Shown here one piece after another: positions 57,973 through 64,000 of a DNA stretch of 64,000 nucleotides. The notes beneath the pieces were generated by a model, which saw only the letters and a list, made by a program, of their open reading frames with translations, was not told the origin of the DNA and made no database searches. This stretch comes from Lysobacter dokdonensis DS-58. GTDB lineage: Bacteria; Pseudomonadota; Gammaproteobacteria; Xanthomonadales; Xanthomonadaceae. The first letter of the stretch is position 1, and each line of letters begins with the position of its first letter. The stretch covers positions 124,001-188,000 of the forward strand of contig NZ_JRKJ01000006.1 in NCBI RefSeq assembly GCF_000770795.1, read 5' to 3'. A program made the translations under genes and the position numbers.

Positions 57973-58236
57973 ATGACCAATCCCATCATCACCATCTACA
58001 GCACGGCGATCTGCCCGTACTGCGTCGCGGCCAAGAATTTCCTGAAGAGCAAGGGCCTGGCGTGGACCGAAGTGCGCATCGACACCGCGCCCGGCGAGCG
58101 CGAAAAGATGGTCGAACGCACGCGCCGCACCTCCGTGCCGCAGATCTTCGTTGGCGAGACGCACGTCGGCGGCTACGACGACATGATGGCGCTGCACCGC
58201 GCGGGCAAGTTCGAACCGATGGTGGCCGGCGCATGA
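57973..58236 (+). CDS. grxC: Glutaredoxin 3
   Basis: An 87-residue glutaredoxin with the dithiol active site CPYC at residues 14-17, the cis-Pro loop TSVPQIFVGETHVGGYDDM and glutathione-binding residues in that loop. It reduces disulfides with glutathione. E. coli Grx3 has 82 residues after processing. Its stop overlaps the start of the next gene as ATGA. Confidence 0.94.
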   Translation: MTNPIITIYSTAICPYCVAAKNFLKSKGLAWTEVRIDTAPGEREKMVERTRRTSVPQIFVGETHVGGYDDMMALHRAGKFEPMVAGA

Positions 58237-58625
58237 GCGGCGGCGACGAAGCGGACCGCGTCCGCGAATTCACCGAGTTCCGCAAGCGCATGAACGAGCG
58301 GATCCTGGCCGAACCCAACCAGGTCGTCCGCCGGTTCTTCGCGCTCGACACGCAGACCTACCAGGCTGGCGCGCTCGACGTGAAGACCAAGGAGCTGCTG
58401 GGCCTGGTGGCCTCGATGGTCCTGCGCTGCGACGACTGCATCAGCTACCACGTGGCGCAATGCCGCGAAGCGGGGGTCAACCGCGACGAGATGTTCGAGG
58501 CCTTCTCGGTCGGGCTGGTGGTCGGCGGCTCCATCGTGATCCCGCACATGCGCCGCGCGGTGGATTTCCTCGACAAGCTCGAATCCGGGGAAGCGGCGGG
58601 CGCGTCAGCCCACGACCACGCCTGA
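58233..58625 (+). CDS. Carboxymuconolactone decarboxylase family protein (AhpD-like)
   Basis: A 130-residue AhpD-like protein. The redox site Cys66-Cys69 lies in RCDDCISYHVAQC with His73 nearby, the CxxCxxxH pattern of alkylhydroperoxidase D-like proteins. Translationally coupled to glutaredoxin 3 (ATGA overlap), which suggests a joint role in thiol or peroxide chemistry. The His-Asp-His tail at the C terminus is unusual. Confidence 0.88.
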   Translation: MSGGDEADRVREFTEFRKRMNERILAEPNQVVRRFFALDTQTYQAGALDVKTKELLGLVASMVLRCDDCISYHVAQCREAGVNRDEMFEAFSVGLVVGGSIVIPHMRRAVDFLDKLESGEAAGASAHDHA

Positions 58626-58728
58626 CCCTACGGGGCCGGACGGAACGCCGGCGGCCTCTGGCATAATTGCGGGCTCCCAAAACCCGACGGCACGCGCCCG
58701 CGTGCCGTCCGCACGTCCGGACGCCTCA

Positions 58729-59757
58729 ATGACGCAGACCCCCGCGCAGCACACGATCACCGTCCTCAAGGGCGACGGCATCGGCCCCGAAATCATGGAC
58801 GCGGCATTGCACGTCCTGGATGCGATGAACCTCGGCCTGCAGTACGAGTACGCCGACGCGGGCATGACGGCGCTGGAGAAGGTCGGCGAGCTGCTGCCGG
58901 CGGCGACGATGGACTCGATCCGCAAGAACCGCATCGCGCTGAAGAGCCCGCTGACCACGCCGGTCGGCGAGGGCTTCAGCTCGATCAACGTCGAGCTGCG
59001 CAAGCGCTTCGACCTCTACGCCAACGTGCGCCCGGCCAAGAGCTTCCCCAACACCAAGTCGCGCTTCCCGACGGGCGTGGACCTGGTCACCGTGCGCGAG
59101 AACACCGAAGGCGCGTACATCGGCGAAGGCCAGGCGCTGTCGGAAGACGGCGAGACCGCCGTGCTGACGCAGAAGGTGACGCGCCGCGGTTCCGAGCGCA
59201 TCGTGCGCTACGCCTTCGAGCTGGCGCGCCGCACCGGACGCAAGAAGGTCACCGTGGTGCACAAGGCCAACATCCTGAAGTCGACGTCGGGCCTGTTCCT
59301 GCGCACCGCGCGCACCGTGGCCGCCGAATATCCCGACATCCAGTGCAACGAGATGATCGTCGACAACTGCTGCATGCAGTTGGTGATGAAGCCCGAGCAG
59401 TTCGACATCATCGTGACCACCAACTTGTTCGGCGACATCATTTCCGACCTGTGCGCCGGCCTCGTCGGCGGCCTGGGCCTCGCGCCGGGCGCCAACATCG
59501 GCACCGATGCGGCCATCTTCGAAGCGGTCCACGGCTCGGCGCCTGACATCGCGGGCAAGGGCGTGGCCAATCCGTGCGCGCTGCTGCTGGCGGCCGGGCA
59601 GATGCTCGACCACCTGGGCATGACGGACAAGGCGACCAAGCTGCGCGAGGCGATCATCGCCACGCTGGAAGCGAAGGATTCGCTGACGCCGGACCTGGGC
59701 GGCGAGGGCAACACGATGTCGTTCGCCAAGGCGATCGCAAAGCGCGCCGCTGCGTAA
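58729..59757 (+). CDS. NAD-type isocitrate/isopropylmalate dehydrogenase family enzyme
   Basis: A 342-residue beta-decarboxylating dehydrogenase. N terminus ITVLKGDGIGPEIMDAAL; substrate loop PVGEGFSSINVELRKRFDLYANVRP; then TENTEG-type RENTEGAYIGEGQ; metal-binding Asp cluster in GDIISDLCAGLVGGLGLAPGANIG; nucleotide region EAVHGSAPDIAGKGVANP. The size and the Ser in SSINVELRK fit NAD-dependent isocitrate dehydrogenase of xanthomonads rather than the larger NADP enzyme. Homoisocitrate dehydrogenase is an alternative. CATAAT at 58662 may be its -10. It ends at a strong terminator. Confidence 0.9.
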   Translation: MTQTPAQHTITVLKGDGIGPEIMDAALHVLDAMNLGLQYEYADAGMTALEKVGELLPAATMDSIRKNRIALKSPLTTPVGEGFSSINVELRKRFDLYANVRPAKSFPNTKSRFPTGVDLVTVRENTEGAYIGEGQALSEDGETAVLTQKVTRRGSERIVRYAFELARRTGRKKVTVVHKANILKSTSGLFLRTARTVAAEYPDIQCNEMIVDNCCMQLVMKPEQFDIIVTTNLFGDIISDLCAGLVGGLGLAPGANIGTDAAIFEAVHGSAPDIAGKGVANPCALLLAAGQMLDHLGMTDKATKLREAIIATLEAKDSLTPDLGGEGNTMSFAKAIAKRAAA

Positions 59758-59774
59758 TCGTCTTTTGCGGGATG

Positions 59775-59811
59775 AAACAAGAACGGCGCCTTCGAGGCGC
59801 CGTTCTTGTTT
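59775..59811. terminator. Bidirectional intrinsic terminator
   Basis: A 16-bp perfect stem (AAACAAGAACGGCGCC with its complement) around the loop TTCGA lies between the convergent isocitrate dehydrogenase and Bax inhibitor-1 genes. The stem ends in a T-run on the plus strand and, read backwards, also in a T-run, so it can serve both genes. Confidence 0.9.
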
Positions 59812-59826
59812 GGAGCGCAGGTGCGT

Positions 59827-60585
59827 TCAGTCGCGCAATTTGGCGAGCAAGCGCAGGAACTCGATGTACAGCCACACCAGCGTGAGCATCAGGCCGAACG
59901 CGGCGTACCACTCCATGTACTTCGGCGCACTGGCGTCGACGCCCTTCTCGATGAAGTCGAAATCCAGCACCAGGTTCAGCGCGGCGACGACAACGACGAA
60001 CAGGCTGAAGCCGATGCCGATCACGCCCGACTCATGGATGTACGGGATGTCGGTGCCGAACAGGCGCAGCACGATCGTCGCCAGGTAGATCAGCGCGATG
60101 CCGCCGGTGGCCGCGACCACGCCGAGCTTGAAGTTCTCCGTCGCGCGGATCAGGCCCGAGCGATACGCCATGAGCAGCGCGAACAGCGTGCCCATCGTCA
60201 GCATCACCGCCTGCAGCACGATGCCCGGATACTGGAATTCCATGAACGCGGAGATCGCGCCGAGGAACAGGCCTTCGAACAACGCATACAGCGGCGCGGT
60301 GACGGGCGCCCAGTTGTTCTTGAAGATGGTCGCGAGCGAGAACACCAGGCCGCCCACGAGGCCGCCGATCAGGAAGATGAGCGCGCTGGGCGAGACGCCT
60401 TCCGCGGTGGGCGCGGCGCTGTTCCAGGCGAAGGCGCCGGTCAGGACGGCGAGCAGGAGGAGCAGGCCCGTCTTGTGGACCGTGCCGTTGAGCGTCATGG
60501 CCTGGCCGTCGCGCGTGACGACCGTGCCGCTGCCGATGTCGAGGAACGTGGATTCCTTGAGCGCCGGATTACCCGTGCGAAGCAT
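59827..60585 (-). CDS. Bax inhibitor-1/YccA family membrane protein
   Basis: A 252-residue protein with seven hydrophobic segments of the BI-1/TMBIM group (for example ALIFLIGGLVGGLVFSLAT, GLFLGAISAFMEF, VVAATGGIALIYLATIV). The motif ending is LVWLYIEFLRLLAKLRD. Family members are pH-sensitive calcium leak channels or modulate membrane proteases such as FtsH (YccA). The ATG at 60585 has GGGGAGAG upstream; longer readings run into the tRNA-Pro gene and are false. TATGCT at 60616-60621 may be its -10. Confidence 0.92.
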   Translation of the reverse strand: MLRTGNPALKESTFLDIGSGTVVTRDGQAMTLNGTVHKTGLLLLLAVLTGAFAWNSAAPTAEGVSPSALIFLIGGLVGGLVFSLATIFKNNWAPVTAPLYALFEGLFLGAISAFMEFQYPGIVLQAVMLTMGTLFALLMAYRSGLIRATENFKLGVVAATGGIALIYLATIVLRLFGTDIPYIHESGVIGIGFSLFVVVVAALNLVLDFDFIEKGVDASAPKYMEWYAAFGLMLTLVWLYIEFLRLLAKLRD

Positions 60586-60637
60586 GCATCTCTCCCCGTG
60601 TGTGAACGAAGGCCGAGCATACCGCGACACGCTTGCG

Positions 60638-60667
60638 TTGACAGGCGGGGCCGGCCGTTCCCAGAAT
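60638..60667 (+). promoter_or_regulatory. Promoter of the tRNA-Pro/tRNA-Arg genes
   Basis: TTGACA (60638-60643) is a perfect -35; 18 bases later CAGAAT (60662-60667) matches four of six -10 bases. The tRNA-Pro gene begins 32 bases after it. A CCCCGG-CCTT-CCGGGG hairpin lies in the leader. Confidence 0.65.
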
Positions 60668-60699
60668 CCCGCGTCCCCGGCCTTCCGGGGCGGAACCAC

Positions 60700-60776
60700 C
60701 GGGGTATAGCGCAGTCTGGTAGCGCGCCTGCTTTGGGAGCAGGATGTCGGGGGTTCGAATCCCTCTACCCCGACCA
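60700..60776 (+). tRNA. tRNA-Pro (anticodon TGG)
   Basis: A 77-base cloverleaf: acceptor CGGGGTA pairs with TACCCCG, anticodon stem CCTGC/GCAGG with loop TTTGGGA, anticodon TGG at 60734-60736, T arm GGGGG-TTCGAAT-CCCTC and encoded CCA. The opposite strand reads as the false EGFEPPTSCS peptide seen against many tRNA-Pro genes. Confidence 0.98.
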
Positions 60777-60784
60777 CTTTCGAA

Positions 60785-60861
60785 GCGCCCGTAGCTCAAT
60801 CGGATAGAGCACCGGCCTTCTAAGCCGGCGGTTGCAGGTTCGATTCCTGCCGGGCGCGCCA
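60785..60861 (+). tRNA. tRNA-Arg (anticodon TCT)
   Basis: A 77-base cloverleaf: acceptor GCGCCCG pairs with CGGGCGC, anticodon stem CCGGC/GCCGG with loop CTTCTAA, anticodon TCT at 60829-60831, and encoded CCA. Only eight bases separate it from tRNA-Pro, so both are cut from one transcript. Confidence 0.98.
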
Positions 60862-60866
60862 AAGCG

Positions 60867-60893
60867 CGCAGCGCCTCGGGCGCGCTGCGATTT
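60867..60893 (+). terminator. Probable terminator after tRNA-Arg
   Basis: CGCAGCGC and GCGCTGCG form a perfect 8-bp stem around a seven-base loop, followed by ATTT. It would end the Pro-Arg tRNA transcript. The T-run is short, so certainty is moderate. Confidence 0.5.
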
Positions 60894-60926
60894 GCCGGGG
60901 GAGATGACTGGGAGTGTCCGTGCGGC

Positions 60927-60955
60927 TTGCAACCCTGCGCCGCATCCTGAAGAAT
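60927..60955 (+). promoter_or_regulatory. Promoter of tRNA-His
   Basis: TTGCAA (60927-60932), 17 bases, then AAGAAT (60950-60955). Both hexamers match consensus in four or five bases. The gene starts about 35 bases later. Confidence 0.5.
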
Positions 60956-60989
60956 AGCCGGCCGCTCGCAGTGGATCGCGTGCGTTGTG

Positions 60990-61066
60990 GTGGCTGTAGC
61001 TCAGTTGGTTAGAGTACTGGATTGTGATTCCAGATGTCGGGGGTTCGAGTCCCCTCAGCCACCCCA
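60990..61066 (+). tRNA. tRNA-His (anticodon GTG)
   Basis: Acceptor GTGGCTG pairs with CAGCCAC; anticodon stem CTGGA/TCCAG with loop TTGTGAT, anticodon GTG at 61024-61026; T arm GGGGG-TTCGAGT-CCCCT; encoded CCA. The base before (G at 60989) can pair with C73 at 61063 as the extra G-1 of tRNA-His. Confidence 0.98.
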
Positions 61067-61090
61067 TTCCGTTTCGCGACTCGCTTCGTT

Positions 61091-61096
61091 TACAAT
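61091..61096 (+). promoter_or_regulatory. -10 element before tRNA-Lys
   Basis: TACAAT matches five of six consensus bases and lies 11 bases before the tRNA-Lys gene. No clear -35 is present. Confidence 0.45.
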
Positions 61097-61107
61097 GCGC
61101 GCCGCAC

Positions 61108-61183
61108 GGGCCGTTAGCTCAGTTGGTAGAGCAGTTGACTCTTAATCAATAGGTCCAAGGTTCGAATCCTTGACGGCCCACCA
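61108..61183 (+). tRNA. tRNA-Lys (anticodon CTT)
   Basis: A 76-base cloverleaf: acceptor GGGCCGT pairs with ACGGCCC, anticodon loop CTCTTAA with anticodon CTT at 61141-61143, T arm CAAGG-TTCGAAT-CCTTG and encoded CCA. A terminator follows directly. Confidence 0.98.
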
Positions 61184-61189
61184 ATAACG

Positions 61190-61219
61190 AAGGCACCTGG
61201 TTTCCCAGGTGCCTTTTTT
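61190..61219 (+). terminator. Intrinsic terminator after tRNA-Lys
   Basis: AAGGCACCTGG and CCAGGTGCCTT form an 11-bp stem with a four-base loop, followed by a T-rich run (TTTTTTATT). It closes the tRNA-Lys unit. Confidence 0.93.
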
Positions 61220-61368
61220 ATTGCCCGCGATCCCGATTCGCAGCCGCGCGGCGGTGACTATCGGTGGCTGCCTTTTTTCTTTCCCGCTTCACGCCGTAAG
61301 ATCGCCGCCGGGCTGGGGAGCCCGCGCGGCGATGTCCGCGAATCTCGAATCACGCACAGGGGAAATCG

Positions 61369-62370
61369 ATGCTCGCTCGCGTCTGCCTGGCCTTCGGCCT
61401 GGCCGTGTCTTCGTTCGCCGTTTTCGCCGGCGGCATTCCGTTCATCACCAAGCCGGTCGCGCCCGATCTCGTGGTCGAGGTGTCGCAGCCGCAGCAGGAA
61501 ATCGCGGTCGACGTTCCCGAGAGCAATGCCGGCGCGGCGGGCATGCAGTTCGGTTTGCTCGGTGCGCTGGTCGGTTCGGTCGTCGAGTCGGCCATCGAGA
61601 ATTCCGCGGCGAAGAAGGCTGAATCGACGGTCGCGCCCATCCGCGACGTGCTCATCGGTTACGACTTCAACGCGCGCCTGGAAGCGCAACTGCGCGCGAA
61701 GCTGCCGTCCGAGGGCTTGTCGAACGCGCCGCAGTTCCTGTTCCTGTCGCCCGCCGCATTGGCCGAGCGCGCCGAGAAAAATGCGCCGCGCGCGGCGAAG
61801 GCGCTCGTGCTGACGCCGCGTTACGCGATGGACAACACGCTGGCGACGCTGTCGGTGAGCATCACCGCGCAGGTGATCGAGCGCGATGTCTCGCCGCGCG
61901 GCAAGTTCCGCGACTTCGTGCGGTTCACGCGCGTGTACAAGTTCAACATGCCGCTCGACGCGGCGTCGGAGACCAATGCGAAGCAGTGGGTCGATCTCGG
62001 CAAGCCGACACTCACCGCGTTGCTCGACCAGGGCATCGCGCAGTCGATCGACATGCTCGTGTTCGACTTCTCCGATGCGGGCCGCGCGCAGTGGGAGCAG
62101 CCCAACCGCGGCATGGAGACCACGCTCAAGGGCCGCCGTTATCACGGCATGACGCTGAAGTCCGAGCCCGATTTCGTCTGGGCGCGCACCGGCAAGAAGC
62201 TCGCGCAAACGATCCAGGGGTATCAGATCGTCACCGGTCCGATCTCGGTCGATGCGCCCGCAGCCGATGCACCCGCGGTCGTCGCCGTGCCCGCTGCGCC
62301 CGCCGCGAACGATGCGCAGCCGGTCGAAGCGCCCGCAGCGTCGCCCGCCGCCGCAGGTGGCAGCCAGTAA
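61369..62370 (+). CDS. Exported hypothetical protein with Ala/Pro-rich C terminus
   Basis: A 333-residue protein. Signal peptide RVCLAFGLAVSSFAVFAGG; a Gly-rich hydrophobic patch (MQFGLLGALVGSVVESAIE) near residue 60; a mainly alpha/beta domain to about residue 290; then an Ala, Pro and Val-rich tail. I do not recognise the family. Its stop shares one base with the start of the next gene (TAATG), so the two are coupled and probably act together at the envelope. Confidence 0.78.
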   Translation: MLARVCLAFGLAVSSFAVFAGGIPFITKPVAPDLVVEVSQPQQEIAVDVPESNAGAAGMQFGLLGALVGSVVESAIENSAAKKAESTVAPIRDVLIGYDFNARLEAQLRAKLPSEGLSNAPQFLFLSPAALAERAEKNAPRAAKALVLTPRYAMDNTLATLSVSITAQVIERDVSPRGKFRDFVRFTRVYKFNMPLDAASETNAKQWVDLGKPTLTALLDQGIAQSIDMLVFDFSDAGRAQWEQPNRGMETTLKGRRYHGMTLKSEPDFVWARTGKKLAQTIQGYQIVTGPISVDAPAADAPAVVAVPAAPAANDAQPVEAPAASPAAAGGSQ

Positions 62371-62882
62371 TGCGCGCGGTTCCAGCCGCGTTCGTGGTCG
62401 CGCTGTCCTTCGCCGGCTGCGGCTCGATGCCGATGCGCAAGGTGACCGTCGATCCGGCGCGGCTGAACCTCGATGCGCAAATGGCGGTGCAGTGCCCGTA
62501 TCGGCTGAAGGACGTCGTGGACGCGCGCCCCGCGAACAGCGGGTTCGGGACGATGGGCAGGACCGCATTCGTCATCGAAGATCCCGCGCGGATGGTGCGC
62601 GATCAGTTGCGCACCATCGGTTTGTCGGAGGCCGGCGAAGGCCCCGACGTGTCGATCCGTCTGATGCAGCTGTATATCGCCACCAACCGCGTCACGAACG
62701 TGCCGGTCGCGGTGTACGAGGCGAAGATCGGGAATGCGGAGCCCGTCGTCATCCGGGGCCAGCCCGCGAGCATGACGTGGTGGGGCACCGACGCCGAATC
62801 GGCCGGTGCGCTCGCACTGGCGTTGCGCGAAGCCAACCGCGGCCTGGTGGCGCGGTTGAATCGCGGATGCCCCGCTATTTGA
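62370..62882 (+). CDS. Hypothetical lipoprotein coupled to the preceding exported protein
   Basis: A 170-residue protein with a lipoprotein signal (MRAVPAAFVVALSFAGCGS; lipidation at FAGC). The mature part includes VVDARPANSGFGTMGRTAFVIED and PDVSIRLMQLYIATNRV, a layout seen in YajG-like and other small envelope lipoproteins, but I cannot name the family. Start ATG 62370 overlaps the upstream stop. Its end overlaps the convergent gene by eight bases. Confidence 0.78.
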   Translation: MRAVPAAFVVALSFAGCGSMPMRKVTVDPARLNLDAQMAVQCPYRLKDVVDARPANSGFGTMGRTAFVIEDPARMVRDQLRTIGLSEAGEGPDVSIRLMQLYIATNRVTNVPVAVYEAKIGNAEPVVIRGQPASMTWWGTDAESAGALALALREANRGLVARLNRGCPAI

Positions 62883-63171
62883 CGCGTGCGGCCGATCCCA
62901 CGCGCACTTCGATCACCGATTCGACCTGCGATCCATCCGGACGCGTGACGGTGACGATGTAGCTGCCGGCGGGCACCTGCCGCACCGAGTACTTGCCGTC
63001 TTTCTCGATTTTCAATTCGCGGTGGAACCCGGTGTCGGCGCCCTTGATGTCGACGACATCGCCGGTCGTCGCGTTCCCGCTGATGCTGCCCGACGGGCTT
63101 TGGGCGTGGGCGAAAAACGCCATCGTGAACAACACCACCGCCAGCGTGGCGGCCAAGCGACTGCGCGACAT
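62875..63171 (-). CDS. Secreted carboxypeptidase regulatory-like (CnaB-type) domain protein
   Basis: A 98-residue exported protein: signal peptide RLAATLAVVLFTMAFFAHAQ, then one beta-sandwich domain (GSISGNATTGDVVDIKGAD, RELKIEKDGKYSVRQVPAGSYIVTV, VESVIEVRVGSAARVK). The same domain usually begins OAR-type TonB-dependent receptors in xanthomonads; here it stands alone, so it is either a free small protein or the remnant of a receptor gene. It has intact ends and a normal stop. Confidence 0.8.
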   Translation of the reverse strand: MSRSRLAATLAVVLFTMAFFAHAQSPSGSISGNATTGDVVDIKGADTGFHRELKIEKDGKYSVRQVPAGSYIVTVTRPDGSQVESVIEVRVGSAARVK

Positions 63172-63348
63172 GCACGAACCTCCGGTTGGACGTGCCGAGC
63201 GTAGGCGGGCGATCTCGTCCGGAAACTGTGCCGGAGGTCACCGGTGACCATCACTCACCGAGACACGCGACACGGACAGGGCCGCCCGGAACGGTAGGTT
63301 GCGTGGCTATTGGATGTGCGCATTGCGCGCCGTTCCGGAGATCCCCCG

Positions 63349-63672
63349 ATGCGCCGGTGCTTCCTGCTCGTCCTGCCCCTGATGTTCCTGCTTGCCGCCT
63401 GCATGTCCGACGGGCGCCGGTTCACCCCGGAAGCCTGGCGGCAGGTGGACCAGTTCGAGCGCAACGCATTCACCGCCGACCTCATCGGCCGCCGGCTGCT
63501 GATCGGGAAGAAGTGGCACGAGGTGAACCAGATGCTGGGCCCCGGGCGGACGTTGGGGCAGGAGGCCTCCACCTGGAACGTCGCCCTGGACAAGGACACC
63601 GGCGCCCCGGTGGTCCTGCAGGTCGATTTCCGCGACGGCATCGCCTACCGCGCCAAGGTCCATCGCGAGTAG
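63349..63672 (+). CDS. Small lipoprotein, SmpA/OmlA-like region
   Basis: A 107-residue protein with lipoprotein signal (MRRCFLLVLPLMFLLAACMS; lipidation at LAAC). The mature part has DLIGRRLLIGKKWHEVNQMLG, which resembles the helix-loop of BamE/SmpA-type folds (small envelope lipoproteins), then VQVDFRDG strands. The match is weak, so the name is a suggestion. The start ATG 63349 begins the signal; an earlier in-frame start at 63310 is less likely. Confidence 0.72.
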   Translation: MRRCFLLVLPLMFLLAACMSDGRRFTPEAWRQVDQFERNAFTADLIGRRLLIGKKWHEVNQMLGPGRTLGQEASTWNVALDKDTGAPVVLQVDFRDGIAYRAKVHRE

Positions 63673-63722
63673 CCGCGCCCGCCGTGGCGCATCCCCGCCG
63701 CGGCCGGGCACAATGCGCCGGC

Positions 63723-63804
63723 GCGAGAGTGGCGGAATTGGTAGACGCACTGGATTTAGGTTCCAGCGCCGCAAGGCGTGCGGGTTCGAGTCCCGCCTTT
63801 CGCA
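63723..63804 (+). tRNA. tRNA-Leu (anticodon TAG)
   Basis: A class II tRNA: acceptor GCGAGAG pairs with CTTTCGC, anticodon stem CTGGA/TCCAG with loop TTTAGGT, anticodon TAG, a variable arm CGCCGCAAGGCG, T arm GCGGG-TTCGAGT-CCCGC. The 3' end is A then TTCC, so CCA is not encoded, unlike the four other tRNA genes in this window. It lies 109 bases before tig, a usual arrangement in this group. Confidence 0.96.
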
Positions 63805-63913
63805 TTCCCCGGACGCCGCCGAGTGGCGGCGCGGACCGCTTTCGGCCAAACTACCCCGTTCCGCCCGCCGCGCTCCGCGGCCGGCCTGCCACCCATCAGA
63901 AGAGCTCCCAGCA

Positions 63914-64000
63914 ATGCAAGTCTCGGTCGAAACCCTCGGCAACCTCGAACGCCGCCTGACCTTCCGCCTGCCGGCGGAGCGCGTGGACACCCAGGTCGGT
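63914..64000 (+). CDS. tig: Trigger factor, N-terminal part (3' end outside window)
   Basis: The first 29 residues are visible and start MQVSVETLGNLERRLTFRLP, the ribosome-binding N terminus of trigger factor, the chaperone at the peptide exit tunnel. The gene continues past the window edge; clpP, clpX and lon usually follow in this group. The ATG at 63914 is six bases after a CCCAGC stretch, with GAGCT nearby as a weak ribosome-binding site. Confidence 0.93.
   Translation, partial: MQVSVETLGNLERRLTFRLPAERVDTQVG

Noticed and set aside
60586..60777. Longer start for the Bax inhibitor-1 gene.
   Set aside because: The extension reads through the complement of tRNA-Pro; the ATG at 60585 has a good ribosome-binding site.
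60569..61067. Minus-strand frames that encode EGFEPPTSCS-like peptides.
   Set aside because: These are well-known false frames opposite tRNA genes (Pro, Arg and His here).

Overview
The window is a 64 kb piece of a high-GC gammaproteobacterial chromosome, most likely from a Lysobacter-like member of the Xanthomonadaceae/Lysobacteraceae. This rests on gene content and order (tRNA-Leu next to tig, phoB-phoR-ppk-ppx, CreBCD, an RNA polymerase sigma factor fused to a membrane tail, TesB, Bpt, RlmKL) and on CATCCCCGCGAA-type palindromic repeats. Coding density is very high: no gap between genes reaches 300 bases. Many gene pairs overlap by ATGA, GTGA or TAATG. I see no insertion sequence, prophage, integrase or CRISPR array, so this looks like core chromosome with a few lineage-specific hypothetical loci.

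Layout. 1-2.7 kb: the end of an erythromycin esterase-like gene and an ACE-like M2 peptidase lipoprotein. 2.7-5.7 kb (minus): GNAT-minC-minD-minE-HEAAH protein, the division-site cluster with two unusual companions. 5.9-9 kb: a DesK/NarL-type two-component pair and a membrane-anchored SRPBCC protein, closed by a terminator. 9-14.5 kb: DUF423, an AlkA-like glycosylase, acyltransferase 3, an M15 peptidase, then a minus-strand operon of an SPFH protein, an Arc-like repressor, DUF4177 and a small membrane protein with a tandem palindromic operator. 14.5-24.3 kb: purT, bpt, sigma factor plus DUF2007 protein, tesB, an AmpD-like amidase, MOSC, hydrolase, rlmKL, methyltransferase.

24.3-32.5 kb is the most accessory-looking part: tandem four-cysteine secreted paralogs, a TolB-like/TPR membrane protein, two pirins around a small lipoprotein, several hypothetical exported proteins and endonuclease V. 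32.5-45 kb: mfd, methyltransferase, GNAT, a cation diffusion facilitator, rlmJ, creBCD, PAP2 phosphatase and a glycosyltransferase. 45-50.4 kb: a probably self-regulated GntR(YtrA)-ABC transporter-S9 peptidase operon with a clear promoter and operator. 50.4-57.8 kb (minus): BepA-like M48 protease, then phoB-phoR-ppk1-ppx with a Pho box, tying polyphosphate metabolism to phosphate sensing.

57.9-64 kb: glutaredoxin, an AhpD-like protein, an isocitrate dehydrogenase-type enzyme, a Bax inhibitor-1 protein, a tRNA cluster (Pro, Arg, His, Lys), exported hypothetical proteins, tRNA-Leu and the start of tig. A recurring signal is a -10 hexamer of the form TAnnnT 5 to 8 bases before the ATG (kinase, bpt, tesB, amidase, rlmJ, creB, nfi), which suggests leaderless transcripts.
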